Shown: positions 15,410 to 24,623 of the stretch, piece by piece
Layout: every line of letters begins with the position of its first letter
How positions within the stretch are numbered: the stretch's first letter is position 1
Assembly: GCF_900066015.1 (NCBI RefSeq)
Contig: NZ_LN890656.1
Coordinates: forward strand, 1-64,000
Length of the DNA: 64,000 nucleotides
Direction: 5' to 3'
From: Candidatus Promineifilum breve
GTDB lineage: Bacteria > Chloroflexota > Anaerolineae > Promineifilales > Promineifilaceae
Translations under genes and position numbers: made by a program
Notes under the pieces: generated by a model
What the model was told of the DNA's origin: nothing
What the model saw: the letters and a program-made list of their open reading frames with translations, nothing else
Database searches by the model: none

Positions 15410-16786
15410 ATGGGCAACCGGGTCTATTGGCGCATCGCTCTACCGTTTTTGGGCCTGACCCTGGTCATGGCCCTGGTCAGCTATCTCTTCCTGACGCGCA
15501 CCAGCTGTATGGGCGATCCCGGCTGTGTCCGCCGGGCGGCGCTGGCTGCCGCCGGGCTGGGCGTGGTGGGCACGCTGCTGGCCGCCTGGGTGGTCAGCGA
15601 GCGGCTGGCCCGGCCGGTGCGCGACGTGACGGTCGTGGCCCGCCGCGCCGCCGCCGGCGACGATTCGGCCCGCGTGCTGTCCGACCGCGAGGACGAACTG
15701 GGCGACCTGGTGCGCGCCTTCGGCGATATGACCGAGCGCCACCGGGCGCAGGCCGCCGCCCTGACCCAGGACAAGCTGCGTCTGGCGACCGTGCTCGATC
15801 AGATGGCCGACGGCGTGCTCATCACCGACGACGACGGCCACGTGGAACTGATCAACCCCGCCGCCTGCCGCCTGCTGCACACGACGACCGCGGCCGCGCT
15901 GGGCCGCTCGTTCGCCGCCGTGGCCCGCCACCACGCCCTCATCGACCTCTGGCAGCGCTGCCATGAGCGGGGCAGCGAGCAGGTGGAGGCGGTGGAGATC
16001 AGCCCCAAGCTGTTTTTACAGGGCGTCGCCACCCCCTTCCGCCGGGGCGAAGCGGCGGGCATCGTGGTCATCTTCCAGGACCTGACCCAGGTGCGGCGGC
16101 TCCAGGTGATGCGCCGCGACTTCATCAGCAACCTGTCCCACGAGTTGCGTTCGCCGCTGGCCGGGCTGCGGGCGCTCATCGAGACGCTGCAAGAGGGGGC
16201 GCTCGATGACCCGGCGGCGGCCGAGCGCTTTCTGGGCCGCGCCGCGGGCGAAGTGAACACCATGAGCCAGATGGTGGAGGAATTGACCGAACTGTCGCAG
16301 ATCGAATCGGGCCAGGTGCGCTTGCGGTTGGCCCCGGTGAGCGTGGAGGCATTGCTGGAGGGGCCGCTGCAACGCTTGTGGCCCGAGGCCGAGGCCGCCG
16401 CGCTGGAAATCAGTGTCGAACTGCCGCCCGAACTGCCGCCGGTGCTGGTCGATGCCGACCGCATCCGGCAGGTCATCGGCAACCTGCTCCACAACGCCAT
16501 CAAGTTCACCCCGCCCGGCGGCCACATCACCCTCAGCGCGGCGGCCGAGGCGGACGAGGTCATCATCGAGGTGCGCGACACGGGCATCGGCATCGCCAAG
16601 GCCGAGCTGTCGCGGGTGTTCGAGCGCTTCTACAAGAGCGACCGCGCCCGCACCCGCGGCCGGGGCGGCACGGGGCTGGGCCTGGCCATCGCCCGCCACA
16701 TCGTGGAGGCCCACGGCGGCCGCATCTGGGTGAAGAGCAAAGAGGGGAAGGGGAGTGGCTTTTTCTTTAGCTTGCCGCGGGCGTGA
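15410..16786 (+). CDS. PhoR-like sensor histidine kinase
   Basis: 458 residues starting at ATG 15410. Two membrane helices (about 8-28 and 43-63) flank a very short external loop with two Cys (TSCMGDPGC). Then come HAMP (64-116), PAS (about 122-228; DQMADGVLITDDDGHVELIN), HisKA with His244 (NLSHELRSPLAGL), and HATPase with NLLHNAIKFTPPGG, VRDTGIGI, FERFYKSDRAR and GTGLGLAIARHIVEAHGG. The short external loop fits PhoR, which reads the Pst/PhoU state rather than a ligand. Operon with the PhoB-like gene. Confidence 0.88.
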   Translation: MGNRVYWRIALPFLGLTLVMALVSYLFLTRTSCMGDPGCVRRAALAAAGLGVVGTLLAAWVVSERLARPVRDVTVVARRAAAGDDSARVLSDREDELGDLVRAFGDMTERHRAQAAALTQDKLRLATVLDQMADGVLITDDDGHVELINPAACRLLHTTTAAALGRSFAAVARHHALIDLWQRCHERGSEQVEAVEISPKLFLQGVATPFRRGEAAGIVVIFQDLTQVRRLQVMRRDFISNLSHELRSPLAGLRALIETLQEGALDDPAAAERFLGRAAGEVNTMSQMVEELTELSQIESGQVRLRLAPVSVEALLEGPLQRLWPEAEAAALEISVELPPELPPVLVDADRIRQVIGNLLHNAIKFTPPGGHITLSAAAEADEVIIEVRDTGIGIAKAELSRVFERFYKSDRARTRGRGGTGLGLAIARHIVEAHGGRIWVKSKEGKGSGFFFSLPRA

Positions 16787-16793
16787 GGGTGGG

Positions 16794-16893
16794 CGCAGGG
16801 GAGCAGGGGCGCAGGGGGGCAGGGGGGCAGGGGATCGCCGCCGTCCCGGCGGCTCTTCATCACCCCTGCTCCCCCGCTCCCCTGCCCCCCTGC
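16794..16893. repeat. Inverted GCAGGGG repeat block
   Basis: Left arm of GAGCAGGGG units and right arm of CCCCTGCTCCC units around GGATCGCCGCCGTCCCGGCG; forms a long stem after phoR. An almost identical block lies at 46446-46576. Confidence 0.85.
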
Positions 16894-16896
16894 CTT

Positions 16897-16946
16897 CTTA
16901 ACCCCCGTTAACATCCCGTTAAACGAACCTTAGCCCACTCTTAACC
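16897..16946 (+). promoter_or_regulatory. Pho box: direct repeats at about 11-bp spacing upstream of pstS
   Basis: TTAAC-type half-sites begin at 16898 (CTTAACC), 16908 (GTTAACA), 16919 (GTTAAAC), 16930 (CTTAGC, weaker) and 16941 (CTTAACC). Successive starts are 10, 11, 11 and 11 bases apart, that is, one turn of DNA, as in known PhoB/PhoP boxes of TTAACA or CTGTCA repeats. A possible extended -10 (TGCTATCCT, 16975-16983) lies 29 bases downstream. Confidence 0.75.
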
Positions 16947-17110
16947 GGATCCTGCTTCCTCCTTCACAAGCGTGTGCTATCCTCCATTTCAAGTTCGTCA
17001 CCCTTTCCAACGGCGATTTGCCGCGCGGAGCCTGCCCCCCCTTCAACGCCTTTCACCATGCCCGGCGGGCGAGAACGAACATATAACCATTCTCTATGGA
17101 GGAGAAGACC

Positions 17111-18166
17111 ATGCGGACGAAAGTAATTGCTTTATTGATGTTGGTTGCCTTGCTGGCCGTCGCTTGCGGCGGGCAGGCCGAAACCGCGGTAGAAGAAGCC
17201 GCCGCGACCGTTGAAACCGTCGCCACGACCGTGGCCGAAGAGCCGACAGCCGAACCAGTTGCCGAAGAAGCAACGGCCGAACCGGCCACCACCGGCGAGG
17301 GCGAAATGCCCATGGCCGACCCCCTGGCCGTCAGCGGCGACATCGTCACCGCCGGCAGCTCGACCGTCTTCCCGCTCAGCGAGCGCATGGCCGAACGCTA
17401 TAGCAGCGAAGGCTTCGCCGGTCAGGTGACCATCGACAGCATCGGCACGGGCGCGGGCTTCGAGCGCTTCTGCACCGCGGGCGAGACCGACGTCGCCAAC
17501 GCCAGCCGGGCCATTAAGGAAGACGAAGCCGCCGCCTGCGAAGCCATCGGCCGCACGCCGGTCGAGTTCCGCGTGGGCACCGACGCCCTGGCGATCGTCG
17601 TGAACCCGGCCAACGACTTCGTGACCAACCTGACGCTGGAGCAGTTGGCGCTGGCCTTCAGCACGGCCGAGACCTGGGCCGACGTGGACCCGTCCTTCCC
17701 GGCCGAGCCGATCGCCCGCTACAGCCCCGGCACCGATAGCGGCACGTTCGACTACTTCGTCGAGGCCGTCTTCGACGACGACGCCACCCTGATCCAGGAA
17801 TCGGCCAACACCCAGTTCAGCGAGGACGACAACGTGCTGGTGCAGGGCGTCGAGGGCGACACCTACGCCATCGGCTACTTCGGCTACGCCTACTACCTGG
17901 AGAACGCCGACCTGCTGACCATCATCAGCATCGACGGCGTGGCCCCCACGGCCGAAACGGCCGAGGATGGCACCTACCCGCTCTCCCGCCCGCTGTTCAT
18001 CTACAGCGACGCGGCCATCATGCAGGAAAAGGCGCAGGTCGCCGACTTCATCAACTTCTACCTGACCTACGTCAACGAAGAGATCACCGACGTGGGCTAC
18101 TTCCCGGCCAGCGACGACGCCCTGAACGCGGCGCGCGCCAACTGGCTGGCGGCCATGGGGCAGTAA
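17111..18166 (+). CDS. pstS: Phosphate ABC transporter substrate-binding lipoprotein PstS
   Basis: 351 residues. I start at ATG 17111 since GGAGGAG at 17098-17104 is ideally spaced; an ATG at 17096 overlaps that site. Signal peptide with lipobox LAVAC (Cys near 19), then an acidic Thr/Glu/Pro linker and the periplasmic-binding domain. GSSTVFPLSERMAERY, DSIGTGAGFERFC, DVANASRAIKEDE and SPGTDSGTFDYF are the phosphate-binding loops of PstS. It is first in the pst operon, behind the Pho box. The last codons and TAA stop (GGGCAGTAA) belong to a GTGGGCA repeat. Confidence 0.93.
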   Translation: MRTKVIALLMLVALLAVACGGQAETAVEEAAATVETVATTVAEEPTAEPVAEEATAEPATTGEGEMPMADPLAVSGDIVTAGSSTVFPLSERMAERYSSEGFAGQVTIDSIGTGAGFERFCTAGETDVANASRAIKEDEAAACEAIGRTPVEFRVGTDALAIVVNPANDFVTNLTLEQLALAFSTAETWADVDPSFPAEPIARYSPGTDSGTFDYFVEAVFDDDATLIQESANTQFSEDDNVLVQGVEGDTYAIGYFGYAYYLENADLLTIISIDGVAPTAETAEDGTYPLSRPLFIYSDAAIMQEKAQVADFINFYLTYVNEEITDVGYFPASDDALNAARANWLAAMGQ

Positions 18167-18697
18167 GACAGTGAACAGTGGGTAGTGGGCAGTGGGCAGT
18201 AAGACTGCCCACTGCCCACTAACCACTATTAAAAAACCTTGTTACACTTGGGACACTTGGGAACCGAGCATCCGGCGGGTTCATGCGTTTTGACAAATAA
18301 ATACGGATATAGGCTCGTAGGTGGAGCTTCCAGCTCCACTTCCCCCTAGCGGGTGGAACTGGAAGTTCCACCTACATGGGTATCCGAATTGACAGGATTG
18401 AACCCACGGGATTTCACCACGCGATTGAACCCACGGGTTTGAACCCGCCCCGGCGTATCCGTCCAATCCGTGGATATCCGTGTAATCCGTGTCAATCCGT
18501 GGTTAATTCATTCCTCTACAGCGCGAAGCGAGACAGACTGGCGAGGAATACAGAAATCGGGTTTTCAAAGTTTGTAGTAAGCAACTTTAGTTGCGTTCTT
18601 AAGAGTCGGCGCTAAAGCGCCTGACTACGAACAAAGTGTGGGCAGTACAGAAACCGGGTTTTCAAGAAAAAACCCGGTTTCATGAGCGAGCAAGCCT
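18167..18697. repeat. 531-base repeat-filled gap between pstS and pstC
   Basis: In order: inverted GTGGGCA units (18171-18229), a GTAGGTGGA hairpin (18317-18375), a GAACCCACGGG element (18398-18452), AATCCGTG units (18452-18514), an inverted element around AACTTTAGTTGC and GCGCTAAAGCGC (18565-18633) and the ACCGGG hairpin (18650-18681). No ORF is seen. The stems may lower transcription into pstC, so that PstS is made in excess. Confidence 0.8.
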
Positions 18698-19663
18698 ATG
18701 AGCAGTGAGGCTTTAGTGAATCAATCGGCGCGAGCAGCGAAAAACGAAGAGATCGACGTCGCCGCCCAACTCGCCAGGCGCCCCCGCGTCGGCGAGCGCA
18801 TCATCGAGGGCCTTCTCTTCGCCGCCGGGGTCATCTCTATTCTGACCACGGCCGGCATCGTCCTGGTCCTCTTCCGCGACGCCATCGACTTCTTCCTGCT
18901 GGACGAAGTGACCCTGACCGAATTCCTGACCGGCACGCGCTGGCTGCCCCAGGGCGGCGCGTTCGGCATCTGGCCGCTGTTGACCTCGACCCTGGTCGTC
19001 AGCGCCATCGCCATGCTGGTCGGCATCCCGTTGGGCTTCTTCACGGCCATCTATTTGAGCGAGTACGCCTCGCCCCGCTTCCGCGCCATGCTGAAGCCGG
19101 TGCTGGAAATCCTGGCCGGCATCCCCACCGTGGTGCTGGGCTACTTCGCCCTGACCTTCGTCACCCCCTTCCTGCGCTCCATTTTCGGCGATGAGGTGGT
19201 GAAAATCTATAACATGGCCTCGGCCGGCATCGTCGTCGGCATCCTGACCGTGCCGCTCATCGCCAGCCTCAGCGAGGACGCGCTCCACGCCGTGCCCGAT
19301 TCGCTGCGGCAGGCGGCCTATGGCCTGGGGGCGACGCGCATGGAGGCCAGCCTGAAAGTCGTGGCGCCCGCGGCGCTGTCGGGCATCTCGGCCGCCGTGG
19401 TCGTGGCCGCCTCGCGCGCCGTGGGCGAGACGATGATCGTGGCCCTGGCCGCCGGGGCGGGGCCGAACTTCACCCTCAACCCGTTCGAGTCGGCCGAGAC
19501 GATGACCGGCTACATGGTGCGCATCAGCGGCGGCGATTTGAGCTACGGCTCCATCGATTACCAGAGCATCTTCGCCATCGGCCTGGTCGTCTTCCTGCTC
19601 ACGCTGCTGCTCAACATCGTCAGCCAGCGCGTCGTCAAGCGCTTCCGCGAGGTGTACGAATGA
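18698..19663 (+). CDS. pstC: Phosphate ABC transporter permease PstC
   Basis: 321 residues with about six membrane helices. A cytoplasmic N-terminal tail of about 35 residues precedes helix 1 ([20 protein letters not shown]). The permease core has [36 protein letters not shown] and the EAA loop ([20 protein letters not shown]) that docks the ATPase. The gene overlaps pstA by four bases (ATGA). No Shine-Dalgarno is obvious before the ATG, which lies soon after a hairpin repeat. Confidence 0.93.
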   Translation: MSSEALVNQSARAAKNEEIDVAAQLARRPRVGERIIEGLLFAAGVISILTTAGIVLVLFRDAIDFFLLDEVTLTEFLTGTRWLPQGGAFGIWPLLTSTLVVSAIAMLVGIPLGFFTAIYLSEYASPRFRAMLKPVLEILAGIPTVVLGYFALTFVTPFLRSIFGDEVVKIYNMASAGIVVGILTVPLIASLSEDALHAVPDSLRQAAYGLGATRMEASLKVVAPAALSGISAAVVVAASRAVGETMIVALAAGAGPNFTLNPFESAETMTGYMVRISGGDLSYGSIDYQSIFAIGLVVFLLTLLLNIVSQRVVKRFREVYE

Positions 19664-21057
19664 TCGGCGGCAACAACATCGCCCATCGGGTGCGGGCCGA
19701 TCTCTACCCCGAGGGCGAGGAAGTCAACGCCCTGATCCACAAGCGCCGCCGCACCGGCATGATCTGGCGCAACATCTTTCGCGGGGCCACGCTGGCGGCG
19801 ATTGTCATCCTGTCCATCCTGCTGATCAAGATCCTCAACGACACGGTGGGGCTGGTGGCCGAGGAGAGCGTCGTCAGCGAGAGCGCTCTGCTGGCCGCCT
19901 GGGCCGAATCGAGCGGCACAACCCCCGTCGCGGCGCTGGGCGATCTGGCCTATGACGACCTGGTGGCCCTCTATGCCGCCAACGTCAGCCGCGGCCGCTG
20001 CCGGGCCGTGGAGCGCGAGCAGCGCTTCTTCGCCGATTCATTCGCCTGCGAAGACCCCGACCTCTTCGCCCAGGTCTGTGCCTCGGACACGCCGGCCGCC
20101 GCCTGCGCCCTGGGGCCGCGCGACGCCGCCGGTGTGCAGCAGCTCATCCGCGCCGACGTCATCCAGCCGACCGTGGTGGCGACGTGGAACGGCATCGAGT
20201 CGATCTTCAACCGCGAGGCCATCATGGCCGAGGCCGCCGCGCAATATCCCGCGGCCACGGTCTACTTCAAGTCGTGGCTGTCGTGGTCGTTCATCACCAG
20301 CCCGCAATCGAGCTACGCCGAGACGGCCGGCATCCGCACGGCCATCCTGGGTACGCTGTGGGTGGTGGGCATCGCCGTGCTGTTCAGCTTTCCGCTGGGC
20401 GTGGGCGCGGCCGTCTATCTGGAAGAGTACGCCGACAAGCGCAACCGCCTGACGGGCATCATCCAGACCAACATCAACAATCTGGCCGGTGTGCCGTCGA
20501 TTATCTACGGCCTGCTGGGGCTGGCGGTGTTCGTGCGCCTGCTGGAGCCGCTGACCAGCGGCGCGCTGTTCGGCGTGACCACCGACGCGGCCTCGGCCAA
20601 CGGCCGCACCGTGCTGTCGGCCGGGCTGACGCTGGGCTTGCTGGGGCTGCCGGTCATCATCATCAGCGCCCAGGAAGCCATCCGCGCCGTGCCCGGTTCG
20701 CTGCGCCAGGCCAGCTACGGCCTGGGGGCCACGCGCTGGCAGACGGTGCGTAGCCACGTCTTGCCCAACGCCATCGGCGGCATCCTGACCGGCGTCATCC
20801 TGTCCATGTCGCGCATCATCGGCGAGACGGCCCCGCTGGTGGTCATCGGCGCCTCGACCTATATCACCGCCGACCCCACCGGCCCGTTCTCCAAATTCAC
20901 CACCCTGCCGTCGCAAATTTACCAATGGACGGCCCGGCCGCAGGAAACCTTCCGCGACCTGGCGGCGGCGACCATCGTTGTGTTGCTGCTGCTGCTATTG
21001 ATGCTGAATGCCACGGCCATCTATTTGCGCGACCGCTATAGCCGGCGGTTGGGTTAA
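19660..21057 (+). CDS. pstA: Phosphate ABC transporter permease PstA with a long external insertion
   Basis: 465 residues against about 290 in Escherichia coli. The permease core is intact: [39 protein letters not shown] and the EAA loop ([19 protein letters not shown]). The extra length is one block of about 160 residues between helix 1 (about 37-60) and helix 2 (about 225), predicted outside the membrane. It holds four Cys (RGRCRAV, SFACEDP, AQVCASD, AAACALG) that could make two disulfides. It overlaps pstC by ATGA. The block may dock PstS; that is inference. Confidence 0.9.
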   Translation: MIGGNNIAHRVRADLYPEGEEVNALIHKRRRTGMIWRNIFRGATLAAIVILSILLIKILNDTVGLVAEESVVSESALLAAWAESSGTTPVAALGDLAYDDLVALYAANVSRGRCRAVEREQRFFADSFACEDPDLFAQVCASDTPAAACALGPRDAAGVQQLIRADVIQPTVVATWNGIESIFNREAIMAEAAAQYPAATVYFKSWLSWSFITSPQSSYAETAGIRTAILGTLWVVGIAVLFSFPLGVGAAVYLEEYADKRNRLTGIIQTNINNLAGVPSIIYGLLGLAVFVRLLEPLTSGALFGVTTDAASANGRTVLSAGLTLGLLGLPVIIISAQEAIRAVPGSLRQASYGLGATRWQTVRSHVLPNAIGGILTGVILSMSRIIGETAPLVVIGASTYITADPTGPFSKFTTLPSQIYQWTARPQETFRDLAAATIVVLLLLLLMLNATAIYLRDRYSRRLG

Positions 21058-21062
21058 TCCGG

Positions 21063-21103
21063 CTTAGACCTCTGAGGTCTCAGAAGACCTCAGAGGTCTG
21101 GAG
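21063..21103. repeat. GACCTCTGAGGTC double palindrome between pstA and pstB
   Basis: AGACCTCTGAGGTCT, itself a palindrome, is followed six bases later by AGACCTCAGAGGTCT. Each folds alone or the two fold together. It sits in a 52-base gap inside the operon and may modulate RNA stability between the permease and ATPase genes. Confidence 0.75.
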
Positions 21104-21109
21104 ATTGAA

Positions 21110-21901
21110 ATGACGACTCATCCTAATGGCGATTTCGCCATCGAGGCCCGCGATCTGAACATCTTCTACGGCCAGTTCCGGGCTGTGAAGAATATCGACC
21201 TGCAATTTCGGCCGCGGCAGATCACGGCCCTCATTGGCCCGTCGGGCTGCGGCAAGAGCACCGTGCTGCGGGCCTTCAACCGCATGAACGATCTCATCCC
21301 GTCGGCCCGCGCCGAGGGGGAGATCCTTTTCCACGGCAAGAACATCTACGACGACGACGTCGATCCGGTCGAAGTGCGCCGCCGGGTGGGCATGGTCTTC
21401 CAGAAGCCCAACCCGTTTCCCAAGACCATCTACGAAAATGTGGCCTGGGGGGCGCGCATCAACGGCTTCAAGGGCAACAAGGCCGACATGGACGCGCTGG
21501 TGGAGCAGACCTTGCGCGACGCGGCGGTGTGGGACGAGGTGAAGGACAAGCTGGGCCAGAGCGGCCTGTCGCTGTCGGGCGGCCAGCAGCAGCGGCTGTG
21601 CATCGCCCGCACCATCGCCATCCGGCCGGAGATCATCCTGATGGACGAGCCGGCCTCGGCCCTCGACCCCATCTCCACCCTGCGTATTGAGGAGCTGATC
21701 CAGGAGTTGAAGCAGAACTACACCATCCTGATCGTCACCCACAACATGCAGCAGGCGGCACGGGCCTCGGACTTCACCGCCTTTTTCAACATGGACAGCG
21801 ACCGCGCCGGCTATCTGGTGGAGTATGGCCCCACCAGCGACTTGTTCACCAACCCGAAGAATGAACTGACCGAGCAATATATTACCGGGCGATTCGGATA
21901 A
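21110..21901 (+). CDS. pstB: Phosphate ABC transporter ATPase PstB
   Basis: 263 residues. Walker [11 protein letters not shown] loop [19 protein letters not shown], signature LSGGQQQR, Walker [14 protein letters not shown] and the H-loop His ([10 protein letters not shown]) are all present, with the PstB-specific [14 protein letters not shown] start and [20 protein letters not shown] end. Length is as usual. Its ATG is 52 bases after pstA, across a double palindrome, in the same operon. Confidence 0.95.
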   Translation: MTTHPNGDFAIEARDLNIFYGQFRAVKNIDLQFRPRQITALIGPSGCGKSTVLRAFNRMNDLIPSARAEGEILFHGKNIYDDDVDPVEVRRRVGMVFQKPNPFPKTIYENVAWGARINGFKGNKADMDALVEQTLRDAAVWDEVKDKLGQSGLSLSGGQQQRLCIARTIAIRPEIILMDEPASALDPISTLRIEELIQELKQNYTILIVTHNMQQAARASDFTAFFNMDSDRAGYLVEYGPTSDLFTNPKNELTEQYITGRFG

Positions 21902-21906
21902 GAATT

Positions 21907-22047
21907 GGCCACGGATTTAGACGGATGGTACGGATTAATACGGAAAAGAATAACCGTAACCATCATTAAGAAATGGCGACGGATTACACGGAACATACGG
22001 ATCAGAACGGAAAAGAAAATCCGTTTTTTCCGTCTTAATCCGTAGCC
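21907..22047. repeat. CGGATTAA/ATACGG repeat block between pstB and phoU
   Basis: Left-arm units (ATTTAGACGGATGGTACGGA, GATTACACGGA) face right-arm units (TTTCCGTCTTAATCCGT). No ORF or promoter is seen. Confidence 0.75.
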
Positions 22048-22077
22048 AATTCTGGAGCCAATTCTGGAGCAGCAACT

Positions 22078-22758
22078 ATGCGCCAAACATTCGACCGCGA
22101 TCTACAACGCCTGCAAGACGAGGTCTTGCGGATGGGCAGCGAGGTGGAGGAGCATCTGGTCACCGTGACCAACGCCTTCCTGGCCCGCGACGCCGTGACT
22201 GCCCAGCGCATGATCGACGCCGACAAGTCGATCAACGAGCGCCGGGTGCAGGTCGGCCTCGACGCGCTGACCCTCATCGCCATCCAGTCGCCCATGGCCC
22301 GGGACATGCGCCTCATCGCCGCCATCCTGGAGATCGTCGGCGAACTGGAGCGCATCCATGATTATGTCAAGGGAATCGGCAAGATCAGCCTCAGCCTGGG
22401 GCGCGAGCCGATCCCCGCGCCGCTGGCCCGCGACCTGCCGGAGATGGCGGAGATCGCCCGCGAGATGCTCTTCCAGGCGCTGAAGGCCTTCGCCAACCGG
22501 GACGAGACGCTGGCCCGGCGCGTGCCGGCCATGGACGATCGCGTGGACGAGTTGTTCAACCATCTCTACGGCGAGATCGTGGCCCTGGTGACGGCCGACG
22601 CGACCCAGATTCACCGCGCCAACCAACTGGAGTGGGCGCTGCACAATATGGAGCGCTCGGCCGACCGGACGATCAACATCTGCGAGTGGGTAGTCTACAT
22701 GGTAACCGGCGTCTACTCGGAGATGAGCATGGGCGAGTATGAGGCCCCGCCGGGATAA
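22078..22758 (+). CDS. phoU: Phosphate transport regulator PhoU
   Basis: 226 residues, two PhoU repeats of three helices: RDLQRLQDEVLRMGSEVEEH and, near 120, RDLPEMAEIAREMLFQALKA. The metal-site pattern E/DxxxD is visible in DADKSINERRVQV and ELERIHDYVKGI. PhoU restrains the Pst transporter and keeps PhoR in its phosphatase state when phosphate is ample. Last gene of the pst operon; some CGGATTAA repeat units lie just upstream. Confidence 0.93.
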   Translation: MRQTFDRDLQRLQDEVLRMGSEVEEHLVTVTNAFLARDAVTAQRMIDADKSINERRVQVGLDALTLIAIQSPMARDMRLIAAILEIVGELERIHDYVKGIGKISLSLGREPIPAPLARDLPEMAEIAREMLFQALKAFANRDETLARRVPAMDDRVDELFNHLYGEIVALVTADATQIHRANQLEWALHNMERSADRTINICEWVVYMVTGVYSEMSMGEYEAPPG

Positions 22759-22771
22759 GAGAACAGAAGAG

Positions 22772-22990
22772 AATCCACAGATTTCACAGATTGCACAGAT
22801 TGAAGAGAGAGAATCCGCAGATTGGGCAGATTAGGCAGATTTCAAGAGGTTGAATCCGCAGATTTCGCAGATTACGCAGATTTTGCCGAGGCATCAACCG
22901 CGAGTCACGCCGATGACAATTCAATGGTCAGCGGCGCTCGTCATTCGTCATTCGTCATTCGTCATTCGTAATTCGTAATTCGTAATTCCT
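22772..22990. repeat. CACAGATT, GCAGATTGGGC and ATTCGTC repeat block
   Basis: Tandem ATTTCACAGATTGCACAGA units (22772-22803), a GCAGATTGGGCAGATT variant (to 22885) and ATTCGTC/AATTCGT units (22937-22990) running right up to the next ATG. No ORF is seen. Confidence 0.8.
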
Positions 22991-23353
22991 ATGACTGCAA
23001 CCATCGAAATATTCAAGTACGAAAAGAATGTGGCCGAATTCGCCGCCGGGGCAGCGGTATTCTCTCTGGGCGATGCCGGCGATCTGATGTACGTCATCCA
23101 GAGTGGCGAGGTCGAGGTCAGCGTCAACGGCCGCGTCATCGACACGCTGGGGCCGGGCGGCGTGTTCGGCGAGATGGCCCTCATCGACCACGCGCCGCGC
23201 ACGGCCACCGTGACGGCCAAGACCGATTGCCGCCTGGTGCCCATCGACGAGCCGCGCTTCCTGAACCACGTCCACCGCACGCCGTTCTTTGCCCTACAGG
23301 TGATGCGCATTATGAACGAGCGGCTGCGGCGGCGGATGAGTGATGCTGGATAA
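22991..23353 (+). CDS. Stand-alone cyclic-nucleotide-binding domain protein
   Basis: 120 residues, a single Crp/Fnr-type cNMP-binding beta barrel with no DNA-binding or catalytic partner domain. The phosphate-binding cassette FGEMALIDHAPRTATVTA, with the Glu and Arg that contact cyclic nucleotide, lies about residues 61-78; GDAGDLMYVIQSGEVEVSVN precedes it. Single-domain members act as adaptors or in protein complexes. It follows phoU with a 232-base repeat-filled gap, so a link to phosphate control is unproven. No ribosome site is visible because AATTCGT repeats abut the ATG. Confidence 0.85.
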   Translation: MTATIEIFKYEKNVAEFAAGAAVFSLGDAGDLMYVIQSGEVEVSVNGRVIDTLGPGGVFGEMALIDHAPRTATVTAKTDCRLVPIDEPRFLNHVHRTPFFALQVMRIMNERLRRRMSDAG

Positions 23354-23361
23354 TGAGAGTA

Positions 23362-23492
23362 ACACATAGGAACACAGAGGGACACAGAGGAACACAGAGG
23401 GACACAGAGTAACACAGAGCAACAGAGAGAATAAATCGGTCTCTTACTCTCTGTGCTCTCTGTGTCCGCCCTCCGTGCTCTCTGTGTACTCT
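23362..23492. repeat. Inverted ACACAGAGG repeat block
   Basis: Left arm of GGAACACAGAGGGACACAGA units and right arm of CTCTGTGT units; forms a long imperfect stem. The family recurs at 44078, 45937 and 52476. Confidence 0.85.
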
Positions 23493-23502
23493 TAATTTGA
23501 GC

Positions 23503-24597
23503 ATGAATGCCTTTTGGCTTTGTTGTTGGCTAATCATGGCAACGTTGGCGGTGGGCTGCACCAGCCCCGCGGCCGACGCGCCGGCGATCCTCTTCCTGCG
23601 CCCGCCCGACGACGGCGGCGCGGGCCAACTGTTCGTGCAACCCCTCGGCGGCGACGCCCGCCAACTGACCGGCACGGCTGACCCTAGCGCGCCGGAAGTC
23701 ATCGACTACGCCCCCGCGCCCGACGGCGAGCGGATTGTCTACGCCACACAGGCCGGAAGCGACACGGCCCTGCGGCTGGTTGAACCGGACGGCGGCGGCG
23801 ACCGGCTGCTGCTGGAATGCCCGGCGGCCGAATGTGCCGCGCCGGTCTGGTCGCTCGACGGCCTGCGGCTGCTGTTCGAGCGGCGGCCACTGGACGACGG
23901 CCTGCCCGGCCAGCCGCGCCTTGTCTGGCTCGACCCGGACACGGGCGCGACCCAGCCGCTGATCACCGGCGCCCCCCCGGCCCAGGGCGCGCGCTTCTCG
24001 CCGGGCGGCGACTGGCTCAGCTACGTCTCGCCGGGCGACGCGGGCATCGTTCTCTACCGGTTGGCCGATGGCGCGCAACGGCTGCTGCCCAGCCGGGCCG
24101 GCGCGCCCGCGGCCTGGAGTCCCGACGGCGCGGCCGTGGTCTATGGCGACCTCGTGCCCACCGCCCACGCGGGCGACGCGGCCGGCGCGCCGCCGCTGGA
24201 GACGGCCGGGGTCTACCTCTATCGCACCTTGTTGGCCGAAGAGGGGTCGCGCCAACGGCTCAGCCCGGAAGCGGCCGTCAGCGACAGCGCGGCGGCCTTC
24301 GCGCCCGACGGCCAATGGCTGGCCTTCACCCGCGCCCCGGCCGAGACGGACGCCGCCCGGCAGCTGTGGCTGATGCGCCCCGACGGCAGCGAGGCGCGGG
24401 CGCTGACGGCCGACGCCGCGATCAGCCACGGCCCGCCGCGCTGGTCGGCCGATGGGCGGACGCTGCTCTACCAGCGGCTGGACGCCTCCCCCGAAACCAC
24501 CTCCACACCTCGCCCCTCAATCTGGCAACTCGACATAGCTACAGGCGCGGCGACGCTGGTGGTAGAGGATGGATATTTGCCGGTGTGGTTGCCGTAG
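23503..24597 (+). CDS. Lipoprotein with TolB/PD40-type beta-propeller
   Basis: 364 residues from ATG 23503 (a TTG lies six bases earlier). Signal peptide with lipobox LAVGC (Cys19). The body is a string of PD40-like blades: PAPDGERIVYATQAGS, APVWSLDGLRLLFERRP, ARFSPGGDWLSYVSPG, AAWSPDGAAVVYGD, AAFAPDGQWLAFTRAP and PRWSADGRTLLYQRL. The fold usually mediates protein or ligand binding at the cell surface. No enzyme motif is seen. No clear neighbour function. Confidence 0.85.
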   Translation: MNAFWLCCWLIMATLAVGCTSPAADAPAILFLRPPDDGGAGQLFVQPLGGDARQLTGTADPSAPEVIDYAPAPDGERIVYATQAGSDTALRLVEPDGGGDRLLLECPAAECAAPVWSLDGLRLLFERRPLDDGLPGQPRLVWLDPDTGATQPLITGAPPAQGARFSPGGDWLSYVSPGDAGIVLYRLADGAQRLLPSRAGAPAAWSPDGAAVVYGDLVPTAHAGDAAGAPPLETAGVYLYRTLLAEEGSRQRLSPEAAVSDSAAAFAPDGQWLAFTRAPAETDAARQLWLMRPDGSEARALTADAAISHGPPRWSADGRTLLYQRLDASPETTSTPRPSIWQLDIATGAATLVVEDGYLPVWLP

Positions 24598-24607
24598 AGA
24601 AGATTAG

Positions 24608-24613
24608 TATAAT
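24608..24613 (+). promoter_or_regulatory. -10 element just before the DUF4160 gene
   Basis: TATAAT at 24608-24613 with the ATG at 24624, so the predicted RNA would start about four bases before the codon, a nearly leaderless message. No convincing -35. Confidence 0.45.
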
Positions 24614-24623
24614 AGTCAGCGTT

